A DNA stretch of 64,000 nt, from contig JASWHV010000012.1 of NCBI GenBank assembly GCA_030760725.1, positions 20,908,368 to 20,972,367 of the forward strand, in the 5' to 3' direction. Positions 10,460 through 22,211 of the stretch are shown here, in pieces; position 1 is the stretch's first letter, and each line of letters starts with the position of its first letter. The translations under genes and the position numbers were made by a program. The stretch comes from Neostapfia colusana. Lineage: Eukaryota; Streptophyta; Magnoliopsida; Poales; Poaceae. The notes beneath the pieces were generated by a model that was given only the letters and a program-made list of their open reading frames with translations, was not told where the DNA came from and did not search any database.

Positions 10460-12192
10460 TGTAGGATCGAAGTGCACGTGTAAAGCTACAATACGGGGGT
10501 GAATGGTAGATAAAAACTTTTCAGCGGAAGCAACAAAACACCCCTCAGCAGAAAACCGATCTGTTAAAGAAACCGTGTGTGCGACTAATCTAAACGTGTT
10601 CAACTGTGACAAAACTAGTATATATTGTAGAGAATCAAGTCACAAAGACGTCACAACAAGAATCATGAAAATCCGTTGAGAGAAACTCAAGTTACAATCG
10701 AAAGATCGAACAAAGGTCAATCTGTCCTACGCGAGAAAAACATTTCTGCAATACTGCAAAAAAACTAGCGTAGATCAGAAACCACAAATTAAATGACCGT
10801 GAAATTTTTACAGATGATAGATAATCAAGTTTTCAAGACAACCCAAAAATAATCACATCAATTGGATCTGTAAAACTCGAGTTATGATAAAACCACCGAA
10901 GCAAGGTAGTGCTGAACAGAAACTTGACGAGAAAAACTTGTCTGAAACAAGTCGGACGAACAAGGCACAAAAGTTCCTTTAGAATACGAATTTTATTTAT
11001 CAAAACACAAGAGGAACAGCCCCAAAGTCGTGCACCACGAGCTCTGGCCTCCCTTGCTTATATAACCAGCCCGAAGGTCAACTCAACTCAAACTAGGACT
11101 CCTACTTGGATTCAAACTGTAACTTTCCAATACTGCTTAGGACTCTTCTATACGCAGATAGAAGCAATCTTAAGACTTCCAAACACCTTAGGAACGTATC
11201 CCACATTCCTTAAATAACTCAAATTCGTGACCCACACGAAATCCTATCATAACCAACTCAAAACTTTCCATATTTGAGTCAAACACGACTCATCCGCACC
11301 CTGAGTCCATAACCTATTCGGTTGGACCTTTCCGACCAATTCTTTACGTCCACATCTCTTCATCACGCCTTGGAACCATGCAGCCACGTCCATGCACTCC
11401 TTGCACACGTGCAAACATCTTCCAACGACGTCCAAGATACCTTCATATGCATTGTTCTTGATTCAAACATACTGCACAACCTCCCGATCATGTCAACAAC
11501 AATTCCTCCCGAACTTGGATGTTGAACGTCATCTTCTCCCTAAGACTAGTTCAATGGATCCCGTCACCAGCCATTTCTTGAACTCAAGCAACACATGCAC
11601 ATGAATGAACAACCAATACTCCCGAGCACGAGTCCTCGACTTGACTCTTGTTAGTTCCGAAACAACATCTTACGTGAGGACCTCACATAAGCATGTTGTA
11701 AACCATAGCAAAATGGTATCAGCCATAACCACCAAAACACACCAAAAACATAGTAAAATAATACTAAGCAAACTTTCCATAAGAGTAAAGCATGTACGAA
11801 ACATTGCAAGTTAAAAGCAGAACCATTGCAATCAAGCTCCGAACCTTACCAAAGCTAACCGGACCTTGAACCGGAGCTTACCAAAGCTAGTCGGACCCAG
11901 CGCCGGAGCTTACTAAAGCTTAGTCGGACCTAGCACAGAACTTACCAAAGCTAGTCGGACCTAGCACCGGAGCTAGAAAAAACAAGTCGGACCTAGCCAA
12001 AATAAGTCAGACCTAGACAAAGCAAGTCGGACCTTACGTCGGACCTTGCCGGAGCTACCCAAAACAAATTGGACCTATCGTCGGACCTTGCAGGAGCTCG
12101 GACCTAGAGTCGGACCTTGTTAAAAGGTGTTTTGGTAGTATTCAAAACTTTTATCGTCAAAGCCAATGTATTCAGCACACATAGGTCTCACA
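10460..12192. mobile_element. Solo LTR J (1733 bp) of a different LTR family
   Basis: It starts TGTAGGATCG and ends GGTCTCACA, flanked by a perfect 5-bp duplication CTCCC, with no PBS, purine tract or coding region. That is the structure left by LTR-LTR recombination. It is unrelated in sequence to the Tekay LTRs around it. A 32-bp tandem repeat lies near one end (11845-11972 and decayed copies to about 12120). Orientation and superfamily (copia or gypsy) cannot be decided from the LTR alone. Confidence 0.85.
11845..12120. repeat. 32-bp tandem repeat inside solo LTR J
   Basis: Units beginning CTTACCAAAGCTAG start at 11845, 11877, 11909 and 11941, an exact 32-bp period. Each contains GTCGGACC or a variant and CCGGAG. 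Shorter degenerate units (AAGTCGGACCTAG) continue to about 12120. Confidence 0.85.
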
Positions 12193-12197
12193 CTCCC
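12193..12197. other. Right target-site duplication of J (CTCCC)
   Basis: It matches 10455-10459. Confidence 0.85.
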
Positions 12198-12556
12198 CAC
12201 TAATTTGGACCCAAGGAATTCAAATATGAAACTTGATTTCTGGTTTGCCTTCTGCAAATGTGGTTTTGAGACAAACAGTTTGCATTCCTATCGGATGCCC
12301 TCATTTGAAATTTGAGTTGAAGAATTTGAGTTCAAACTCTGATTTTCATTCCCCCTTGCCCATGAGAGCTTACACATGGATTTTAAATTAACTTTGTCCC
12401 CCCAAACACTCAATTGATCCTACGCTAGAGTGGTGGGACACTCATGCGTGTCATCACATGTGGAAAAATTTAAACAAGTCCCGATTTTTATGAACCCGAA
12501 ACACAATGATGCTCAAACATCTGTTTCTTTGCATCCATGTTTTTGGGACTTTTACA

Positions 12557-12561
12557 GGTGA
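12557..12561. other. Right target-site duplication of I (GGTGA)
   Basis: These five bases follow the LTR I edge and read into reverse LTR K sequence (the GATT.GAATC segment near CCGTCCCTCGCGG in other LTRs). The left copy is out of view. Confidence 0.45.
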
Positions 12562-15500
12562 TTTGAATCAAACACTGCCCGGATAACTCGACACATGCGC
12601 CCGCCTCTGAAGACCCAAATCTGGCGTCCTTCATTACGTCGTATGTGGCAACCTGTCACAGGACACCCGACTGTAGAACCGGTCACGCCGTCTCGGGCTC
12701 ATAGGTCTAACGAGACGATGTGGTTTGCCTCTACAATCCAATTAACCTGGTACATTGGTTTCCTGAGTCCCATATAGCAGTAAGCATCCGGTACACAACT
12801 CAATACTTGCTCATGGGTGCCTCACACGCATCGGTCGTTAACCAACATAGGCAGAGCCACTCGACCAATACCTCGTATTGTCGCTGCCTAACCCTCCTTC
12901 CCGGTCTCGTCTTTGGAAACATAAACTTTAGTTTGCTTCTTTCAACCACACCCATGTGATCCCGAACTAAAGCTCGCGAATAGATTCCAACTACTAGACT
13001 TCTACCGGATGTCATAAGCTATTTAGCATGGCAATATTCTACAGCGGTGACACTTTTCTACCCTTGACTCCAAGGTTAATTTGGTCATGCATTTGGAGTA
13101 TAAAAGCATACTTGACCTAATGCACATACAAACTCTAACCATAGTAGTGAACAAAGTAAAAACTTTATAAACAACTTAAATGCAAACCGGAGCTTTCCTT
13201 GGTTTTGCAGGTGACTAAGTATATATTCAGTTAGTGAAGACCACTTGAGGCTTGATCACTCGCTTTCCTCCCTCTTTGATCTCCACTTCGATTGCTTCAC
13301 AATCTTCACGTAGATGCTACACATTATGAATATGCATATGTGTTTAATTGTAAAGCTTTTGCTATCAAGGTATAATGACAAGTTAGAAACTGGAACTCTG
13401 TTTAAGAATTTAAAATGACACTGGTGCTAGTGGTTTGGTTTGGGTTAAGTAACATGATCAAGTGATAAGTGCATTTCATCACTTGTGTGTTACTCATCTA
13501 AAGAGGATGAACAGGACAGTACTGATCCAGAAATCCAATGGAGCTGAAACTTTTCATGTAAGTTCCTTGTCAAAAGAAAGTCATCTGGACCAAAAATTAG
13601 CATTTTACACTGAGTGGTTTGTTCAGAACAATTCTCTAAGAAATTAAGAAAAATGAATTAATTCTGAAGTAACTCACATGATAATGCCAAAATTAGTGAA
13701 CTAAAATTTCAATTATAGTTCATAAGCCTGCATGAATTTTCCTAGGATTTTTGGAGCTAATAATTGCCCAAAACTGAATTTTCCAAGTTTTGGAAATTCT
13801 CTGAAATTGTTTCTGTATTCATTTGAACACAGCAACTTGAACTCCGAATTCTCCTAATCAAATCAACTCCAAATGATTTGAAATTTTCACAGGAGTTCAA
13901 TATCATCCTATAAAATATTCTGGCAAAATTTTAAGATTTTTGGATGAACCAAATTTCCTCTAAAATTCATTTGCTGAAAAGATTTAAAGAATTTTCCAGA
14001 ATTAAATAATGGCTTTCATACCAATTGGGTTGCATATTTGGATATATTTTTTCAATCTGAGTGCAACCCAATTTGAATCACTAAATTTGAAGCTTCCTAG
14101 CAAAAGTTATGAGGTTCTAAAGTTTGGGGGAAATCTGGAAATCAAATCAACTGGGAAAATTTAAGTCTCTGACTGTGAGGACAGGGCTACGTGTCACTCC
14201 CTCGGGCAAACCACATGGGGCCACAGGGTTTATTCCCGCATAGCCACAGACTGATCCGGTGAACCAGAGAATCCCGGTTCCCCGAAACAGACGCTGACAC
14301 GTGGGCCAGCCCCGTATTCCTCTACCTCCCACCTCCCGCGCCGGCCCGCCGCCGAGCTCGCCAGAGAGCTCACCGGAGGGTTTTCCGGTGCTCTGAACTC
14401 GCTAATTTGCGCTGCCTCTACGTAGTTTCATGCGGGAAACATGTTGCCACCCTTGGCACTGACCGGAAATCACCAGGAATAGCTTCGCGATGATGACAAC
14501 CTCTGTGGCAACTCCGGCGTCACCGCGAGGACGTTGTAGTGCCTAAAGCTTGCTTCGGTTATATCCTACAGCATCACCACAACCTATGTAGGAATGATCA
14601 AGGCTCTGATCCCGCGAGAAATGCCGGCAAATACAAGCTCACCGTGCGACCTAGGTCAATTTCGGTGAAAACTCAAAAAACTTGAAGAACCGAAGGTTTC
14701 CTCGACGGTTTTCCTAGTTCTTGATCCCACGCACTTGCACGGACGTCTAAAACTGGGTTTCTGGATTTGGTGATGAGTGGTGCATCGTTTGAGAAGAATT
14801 TCACAAATTTCTTCCCGCGGGTTATATTGCATGTCGTCTGCAAAGTATGAAATTCCGGCGCGACGAGCTACGGCATTGTTCCAGGTTTTGCATGGAAGGA
14901 AGAGGGTTCAACGGTGAACATTTAGGCATTTAGAACTTGCCCATAGAGGGATGGTGGCCGCCAGGCGACAAGTTCTTGTCGCGGCGGCTTTTCTCGGTGC
15001 TGTGGAGGAAGATGAGCTTGACGCCGGGGTTCCCGTGGAGCTAGCTCCTGGTTCTTGCTTCGGGCACGTTGAGGGAGGTCCGGCGACGCCGTGAATGAGA
15101 TCAGCTTGGTGTGGAAACTACTGAGGCATCCGGTCGCCGGTAGACCGAAACAACTCCTCCGTACGGCAAGTTCTTCGTTGAAGAGAGTGCGTGAGGAGGA
15201 GGAACAGCCCATGGTCTGTTTGTAGGATGAAAATATCCCGTTCTGAGTCGATAGGTGGCGGCAGCGCTGTCTCGGTGGTGCGAGCTGCAGTTCAGCGCCT
15301 TCGAGCGATAAAACAGAGAAGCCCGGTTTGCTTCGGTAGGTTCAGTCGGTTTGAGTGAAAAACACAGACTTGGGTGATAAGTCTTCGCCTCTCAATGAGA
15401 AGTGGGTCCCACTGCTCTTCTCCCCCAAAAGATCATCCAAATTTGGCATAATGCAAACTTCAGCCATGAGAAGCTCAAATCTGAAAGCCATTTGGAAAAT

Positions 15501-15887
15501 TTGACAAGGTGTACTTCAGTTTCAAATATGAATTCACATTTCAATGAAATTCACAATCCTCTTTGATATACTTATCAAAGTACCTCCAAATTTTCTCAAA
15601 ATTTTTCTTCCTCATAATTTGGATCTGAAGAATTCAAATATGGATTCAAACTTTTAATTTGGCGGCTGCAAAGGGGAGGGTTACAACCACAGTTTGCATC
15701 CTTCATTTAAAATGACCACCTTTGCATTCAAGTGAATATTTGAATTCAAAGTGGACTTTAAATTATGTGCTTGCACATGACAACATTCACATGTGTAGAA
15801 AAGTTTTTGCAAGTCCCATTTCTTGAATTTGAACTCAACTTTATTCACGACTCAAGTTTTCCTTTTACATGTTCTGGAACTTTTACA
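12557..15887 (-). repeat. LTR K (reverse), tail cut by insertion of I
   Basis: On the minus strand it starts TGTAAAAGTTCC at 15887 and shows the usual AT-rich start (to about 15370), GC-rich block (about 15360-14150), AT-rich stretch, an exon-1-like block (about 13310-13190, with stops), and tail sequence to 12557. Recognisable tail words include the reverse of GTAGTTGGAATCTA and CTCGCGAG near 12975. The final part of the tail lies left of I. There is no purine tract right of its start, so it is a 5' LTR or a solo LTR. Minus-strand 14446-14398 carries the conserved exon-0-like motif NMFPA-stop-NYVEAAQI. Confidence 0.78.
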
Positions 15888-15892
15888 ATCTG
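15888..15892. other. Right target-site duplication of K (ATCTG)
   Basis: These bases follow the K edge. The D 3' LTR has ATCAG at the homologous place (about 51988), consistent with K having landed inside the D 5' LTR. Confidence 0.45.
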
Positions 15893-17119
15893 GTACAAGT
15901 CGGGTAGTGGAAGCTACTCGCGAGGCTAGGATTTTGGTTCAACGGGGTATGATTCTAGAGAATAAAATTTCTGGAAAGGAAAATGAGACCGAGCAGAGAG
16001 TAGGAGCAGCAGGACGTTGGGCCTGTGTTGCCGTAGCTCTGTTTGTGTCAGTTAAGGACCGATGCGTATGCCGTCCTGTTGAGCAAGTTTGAACAGTACC
16101 AGATGCATACTGGAATTACAGAGTCCAGGAAACCGATGTAACTCGGGTACTCTCGTGTCGAAACTAATACCACCATCCTTTGGGGGTTAGTGTCAGAGGT
16201 GTAAACCCACTAGCGAAGCAACTTCGACGTGTTCCGGGTAGTGGCCCTTCTGATGGGTCGGTAGAACTGGTTCGGCATTGGAGTGATGGGTGAAAGGTTG
16301 CTGCATACAGCGTAAGAAAGAGCTCTTATGTGAGTATTTCGAGGCGGGTGTATGTTTCATGTGTTCTGGGTGTGTCCTGATTCGAATCACCGTCCCTCGC
16401 GGTTATATGAGTACCACTTGTTCACTGAGTTGTGACGTAGTAAATACTTCTAGATGAAGTGAGATGAATCATTGCTGTGGTAAAGTTCTTAAGTCCATTG
16501 TATTGCAAACCATGTATGCTATAGTTGTAGATCTCACTAAGTTTATCTTCTAATTTGGGCATAACCACATCGGAGGAAAGTGTTTCTTGTTTCATTGTGG
16601 ACTTCCGATGTGAGGGCTGTCCAAGGCATATTAATATGCTCCTATAAAACTGAAAGTAAGGACTAACATGTAGGCGTGTCTTTATTGCAAAATATTTTTC
16701 CTATATTATTAATCCCTTCATGTAGAGTTTAATGGTTAGGAGTGTCGGTTAAGTCTTGCTGAGCTTTCGAGCTCACGGTTGCATTACTAGTGTTTTGCAG
16801 GTTATATAAAATTTGTTATGAAGATGGTTGTTCGGTGAGACATCAGAGACTCACCGGAAACCTTGCCACTGCACTTACCTTTGTTGGAGCTAGTAAGAAG
16901 CGTCCGCGGGCTGGACGTCATCTCTTTTCCACAGTTAGGACCGAGAGTACGTGTTTATGTATATTCCGCTGCGTGTACCTTCGTGGTACCATATGATGTA
17001 AATGACACTATCTTGAGAAATAAAAGACTTTGTATATTTTGGTTTCTTTTTCTGTATGCATCGCACGGCACCACCCAATGTCTATCCTGGAGTATGGATC
17101 CCGGAAGGGGTTCCCCACA
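15888..17119 (+). repeat. 5' LTR of element D, 3' part only
   Basis: It matches the last third of the D 3' LTR (about 51988-53229), beginning in GGTACAAGTCGGG and ending GGGGTTCCCCACA. The first two thirds are separated by insertion K and lie left of the window. The embedded-ORF exon 2 region after GTTTTGCAG (16801) is decayed, with an early stop. The 9-base inverted repeat is at 16566 and 16604. AATAAA occurs at 17019. Confidence 0.88.
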
Positions 17120-17123
17120 GGCG

Positions 17124-17138
17124 TGGTATCAGAGCCGC
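17124..17138 (+). other. Primer-binding site of D
   Basis: TGGTATCAGAGCCGC starts four bases after the LTR end. It is complementary to the 3' end of plant initiator-Met tRNA over TGGTATCAGAGC. Confidence 0.9.
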
Positions 17139-18500
17139 ATTGTGAATAGCACGCATGAAAAGAGCGTATTTTTGAAAACTTAGAAGTATACGAGTGAGGG
17201 ACGTATAGTATGCCCACATAAGGACTACTATTAGCATAGTTACTTAAAGGTGGCAAGCTAACAGTGTGTTATTATTCTGTATTTCAATTCTGTAACGACG
17301 CACCTACGTGGAGGTAAGAATGGTAAAACGCCACCAAAAGCGGATCAATTTCGGTTAGCTCCCCCATGCAAGAAAAGTAGTGTAGGATGTCCCGTTCAGC
17401 AATGGACGGGAAGTGAATATGTTTTCTAAGACTCTTCATGTCTTAGAGACATATGAAATGCACTAGCCTCCAGTGCGCAAAACCCAGGGGCAAGAGGAGG
17501 AGACCCCATTGTGTGGCTTGTAACACGAAGTGTGTTCTCTAGGACTCTTCATGTCCTATGAGGCATACGAAAGCGCTGTTCCACCAGTGTTCTTTATTGA
17601 AAGGTGTGGAGCCCCCGTAAGGTGGTGAATAACCCGATCATGTACCTTGAGACGTGGCTTGACTCAAGGACGGCCCGTATGGCATTGATACGGGGCGTAT
17701 GTTTTTAGTATGATATGGACCTGCCTGTAATGACAAACCATTGTGTGCATCACTATTGAGTGGTTTTCTGCAGGTACCTTAACCACGAGTAGAACATTGC
17801 GTTTAGAAAACGTTTGTCACTGATCGTTTTAGTTCCACCCTTGAGACGTATATGCCGGTGTAACGCCGGTTAGGATTTTTGATTTGGTGAGGAAACGTAG
17901 TACCGTAATATGTTTCAACTTTATGAGAAATGAAGTTTTCAAAGAAAAGAGTAATTTTGGAGTCTAGGATTCCATTAGAGGTTAATGAACTCTTATATTG
18001 AACTAAGAGTCAATTGGGAGTATAGTTGTCATCTCCAACATTTAGAAACAATCTCCCCTGTTTTCAGCAGAATTTTTGCTGAACTTGAACAGGACAGAAC
18101 TTTTGATTGGTTGAACCAATGGAGGTGAGGGATACATTTCTGGATGGTTTTGAAGTCTTCTACAACTTTTCTGTAGAACTCCAGAACAGAATCTGCCTCC
18201 AAATGGATGAAAATCTCAGATGAGTGTTAACTTTCCAGAAACCGGGCAGACCAAAATCGCTCTCTGGAATTTTCTGTATTTCGACCATAACTTCTTGTAG
18301 AAAAATCTCTAAGTGTCATGTAAGACACCGTTGGAAATTTTGTGATATGTGCTATGACTTTGTAGTTCAATGTTTCTACAGATTTGGAGTAGAACTTTAT
18401 GAAAGCTTGCGGAAAAAACAGACACTTTCAGAGGAGGTGCTGTCAAAATTGTTCCATATTTCTGTCAACTTTGAGATATCATAACTCCTGATACAGAATT

Positions 18501-18505
18501 GATAT
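18501..18505. other. Left target-site duplication of E (GATAT)
   Basis: Identical GATAT occurs at 31887-31891. Joining the flanks restores the D leader order seen in G (..CATAACT..GGCAAATAAAT). Confidence 0.95.
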
Positions 18506-21500
18506 TGTAAAAGCCCAAGAAAGGGACTTGCAAAAATTGTTCATCACCTCATAACACCACAGCTCATCTTGTGGATATCTTGTGAACATTTGTGAAGAGC
18601 AAGTAACCACCATCAAAAGGGTGATTAGAGGGGAAAGCCCTAACATCCAAAAAGTGGGATTTTTAAACATGAACATGCAAGGTTGAGCTCACCCCTAGAC
18701 CTTATATATTCTTGGGAAGGCTCAGGCCAAATCTCATGCAAATCCAATACTTTTGAGGCACTTTTGGAGGCATTTGAAAAAGAGGCCAATTTAAATGTAA
18801 ATTCAAATTGCAGCAACTTTCATCACTTAAATCCAAAAGTGGACTTCATATTCAAACTCAGCACATTTTTCTGAGTTAGTCCACCAATTTTCATCCCCAT
18901 TGGACTTAATCTTGTCGGGAGCCCAATTTGCAATAATTCAAACTTAATTTGAATTTTAAATTCAAATGGGCAGCAAATTTGTCCAAATCAAATTCAGTTG
19001 AAGAATTCAAATTTCATCCCATGCCTTTGTGGCAAAGTCTACCATTCAATTCTGAGTGGTTGAGATATTTGCAGCAGAAGGGGGGAGAAATAATTAGAGG
19101 GTAGAAGAGGGCCCACTGGTCAGAAGGCTTAGCACCGAAGTCTGTTCGTGCGAGTCACTCGGCAGCCGACGTTCACCGCGTGACAGCTCCTGCTCCAGCA
19201 CCCGAGTGGAAGAGGACAGCGCACGGTAAAAAATCGCGAGTCACAGAGCCAGCACGACGCCCACTCGGTCATTTTCGCTGTTCCCCGGCTGAACCGACGC
19301 TCACCCACCCCGCAGTTGCTTCCCTCGCGAGTGTTTTCACCGCCGCTCTCTGATCACCGGTGACCGGCCGATCCCGGCTGTATCACGCGCCACCACCAGA
19401 GAAGAAAAGGTGTGCCCGTGTGTGAGGAAGCTGTGGGAGGAAACCTTTCACCGTTTCATGTAGGGTAGAGCGAGAATTCTGAGTTTTCCCCCAAGGTGCA
19501 CCTTAGGGTTAGCAATCAGTCGTCGGAGAAATTCGTTGCACAGAAGCAACCGCCGGTCGAGCTGCAGCTCACACACGTTCTAGACACCTGTGCGCGTCTC
19601 TCCGAGCAAGAACCAGCAAGAACAACCATTCCAAACCCTAGTTTCACCAGTAACAGTCTAGCGGAAGGGAGGGTCGTCGGTGAGGTCCGAGTTGCCAGCC
19701 GTATAGGTCCCAACCAAGGTCATGCCATGTTGCCCGAGGCTTCGTTGGACGTGGTGATGCGATTAGCGCACGAAGGGGGTGGTCAGTAGAACGGGAACAC
19801 GTTGCCGATGTTGCACAGAGACATAGCGCTCGTCGCCGGCGAGCAACAACGATCAGCCGACGGCGGCATGATGTCCAACGTGTTCAGCGTCCAAAATTAT
19901 GTGGGGGCGGCAAGTCTCACCGTCGCCGGCGAGCTAGGTCGCCGGGAACGCCGACCTCGCCGGAGCTCCGGCGGCTCGGGGCGGCGTCGGGAGGTAGACG
20001 AAGGCGCGAGTCCCATGTGTGAGCCGCTAGGTCAAGCGTGCGCGAGCGCACTGTTAGTTTAAATTAAACGGGCGGGCCCCGCAGTCAGCCTCCGGGTTAG
20101 CGCGGGAGATGATTTCTGTAGGAAAATAATTCAGAGATCATCCCAAACTTTAGAAATTCATAACATCGGCTAGAGTGTCCAAATTCATTGAACCAAATTT
20201 TGTTAGATTCATCTTTTTGAGTAATTTCCATCAGCACCAATTTCATCTCATGAAACTTAATGGTTTTCCAGAATTATATCCCTAAAATTTAAACTGTTAG
20301 GAATTTTATCTGGAGAACTACTTTATGAAAAATTCTGAAATTTGGCTGGGAGGTTCATTGGAAAATCCTGGAGTCATGGTAAAAATTTCAGACCCGTCCA
20401 AGTTCATTTAGTCACCCTAATGGGGTGATTAATTGAACTGCCCTGAGAAAATAGAAAAATGTACAGAAACATTTTTCATATTTTCTGAAATCTTGTTTAG
20501 GGCATAACTTCCTCTAGAATTCTTCAAATGACATGAAACAATTCCATTAGAACCATCTTAAAGTCTAGTTTCCAGAAAGTAGGGGTTGGAGCCATGAAAA
20601 CCCCTAGAATTCCTTAGAGGCTCTAATGTTGACCAAATAGGCTTTTATTTGTACAAGGATCAAATGAACTTTGTTTCAAATGAAACTTGGTCAGTACTCT
20701 GGTTAGGACCCTACCAAGTTAACATAAAAATTTCAGAACCAAAGGGGAGGTCTAGCTAGAGTAATAGTAGTTGCTTATTCAATTCTAAACATTGCATGTA
20801 AATTGACATATAGCTTATTGTTAAGGTGTAGTCGCTGAAGGCGAGGAGACTCCGGAAGTGCTTGACTTCCTTCTTCCGGATGAAGCTCTAACAACTTACC
20901 AGCAGCAACAAGGCAAGCCCCGGTTTGCATTAAACCGTTTTATAAAGTTTTGGCTTTGTTTACATACTTAGTTTGAGGTATATTCATGTGCATTAGGTGT
21001 AGGATGGATGAGAGTAGTTGGAATCTACTCGCGAGTTTAGGCTTGGGACACACGGGATTGGTTCGAGGGATGTGAGATCACTTTAGTAATGAATATGAGA
21101 CTAGGCAGGGTCTAGGGCGCAGCAAGAGGGAGTCTTGTGTGCGCAGCCCTGTCCGTGTCGATTGAGGACCGATCCGTGTGCGGCCCACGCTGATCAAGTT
21201 TGAACGTACCAAAGGCATGTTGGATATATGGGCCCCGATAAACCGATGTAACCTGTACCTCCGAGCGTCGAGGCATAACGCACCGATTTATAGGTGTAGG
21301 CTGAGGGCAGCAAGGTGGAAATCTGCTAACGGGCATAGAGAGATGCTCCGTGTAGGGAACCTCCTGCTCGTTTTGGTGCGACCGGTTTGACGTTTGGGCT
21401 CTTGGGTGAAAGGTCGTCCCGTACGACATCGAGTGAGTGTGCTGTGCAGCTCCACGGGTGGGCGTACGTGACGTGCTCTTTGGGTGTCCCTGCAAGTGTA

Positions 21501-22196
21501 TATCGAGTCGATTCGCCGTCCCTCGCGGTGAATAGTACCACTTGGTCACTGAGTCGTGACGTAGGCTAATATATTAAATGTGATGATTCAATAATGCTGT
21601 TATGATAAAACTTGTATTGCTAAATGTGTGCCACCAAATATTGCTTACTAAATTTCAGATTCATGAACTGTTAAATTGTGGCTAAAAGATGAACTAAGGA
21701 CGAACTTGTAGGCGTGTCCGTTTGCTGAAATTTTACCGTCCCATGTCCATTGTACCTTACATGTAGAGTTTCATGCCTAGGTGAGTCGGTTAAGTCTTGT
21801 TGAGCCATCGTGCTCACGGTTGCTGCTTAAGTGTTTTTCAGGTGAGGGGCCACCCACGGACTCGGGTTACGAGTCCACCGGCGAGGGTTACCCTCCGTTG
21901 GGGACCACGGCTGAGTGGGAGCCGTACACGCCGTGCTAAGCTGAGGAGTGCAGCTAGTGTGGGTTGCCCTAGGGCTGGGCAACCTACTTTTGCTAGATAG
22001 GCGGGTGTGAGTTGTACAAATTTAATTTCCGCTGTGTAATATAAACACTAGTTTGTAACTGAGTAGTGTACTACTTTGTACATTTCAGTTGGTTTTCAAT
22101 GTAATACAATGTATCCTTATGATGTGTGCTGTCGGGTGTCGCATCGTGCGGCACCACCCTTTGCGATCCTGGATGAGCGGATTCTGGTCCGCCACA
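18506..22196 (+). repeat. 5' LTR of element E (3691 bp)
   Basis: It starts TGTAAAAGCCC and ends GGTCCGCCACA. A TATATA word sits at 18712. The GC-rich block is 19100-20110. Exon-like blocks lie at 20832-20912 and 21842-21939. Relative to the 3' LTR it lacks about 115 bp at about 21012 (junction GATGAG/TAGTTGG), but it retains the segment that the 3' LTR lost. Confidence 0.95.
20832..21939 (+). CDS. LTR-embedded two-exon small acidic protein, E copy (intact phase)
   Basis: Proposed exon 1 is 20832-20912 (81 bp) after GTGTAG, with donor CAAG|GCAAGC. Proposed exon 2 is 21842-21939 after TTTTTCAG, stop TAA. Exon 1 reads VAEGEETPEVLDFLLPDE and then a glutamine run; exon 2 ends GTTAEWEPYTPC. Exon 1 leaves one base, so the junction codon is G|GT and the frame continues exactly into exon 2. 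An in-frame TAA lies just upstream of exon 1 in unspliced sequence, so a further 5' exon must supply the start; a candidate lies in the GC-rich block ending near 19993. The product has no recognised domain. It is acidic, with no signal peptide or membrane segment in the visible part. Function unknown. Confidence 0.55.
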
Positions 22197-22199
22197 GGC

Positions 22200-22211
22200 T
22201 GGTATCAGAGC
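22200..22211 (+). other. Primer-binding site of E
   Basis: TGGTATCAGAGC, three bases after the LTR end, is complementary to initiator-Met tRNA. Confidence 0.92.

Larger units (their letters stand above)
9208..12556 (-). repeat. LTR I (reverse), broken by A on the left and containing solo LTR J
   Basis: Read on the minus strand, it begins TGTAAAAGTCCC at 12556, runs through an AT-rich start into a GC-rich block (about 10240 down to 9208), and stops where A is inserted. The remainder (tail) is expected left of A. J splits it at 10459/12193; pieces either side align to LTR K (for example the AATTTGGA..AATTCAAATATG stretch near 12201 and 15620). Because its start faces right with no purine tract beyond, it is a 5' LTR or a solo LTR. 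Confidence 0.75.
17120..18505 (+). other. Element D leader, part 1
   Basis: This is non-coding leader from the PBS up to the insertion of E. It carries a conserved donor-like AG|GTAAGAATGG (17312) and acceptor-like TTCTGCAG|G (17773), equivalents of which occur in E, C and G. The leader continues at 31892 after E. Confidence 0.8.

Noticed and set aside
11845..12120. A CRISPR-like repeat array
   Set aside because: The repeats are head to tail without unique spacers, inside a plant solo LTR.
16801..17000. An intact embedded ORF in the D 5' LTR
   Set aside because: The acceptor-like CAG is present, but the frame meets a stop within about 13 codons and the conserved tail is missing.
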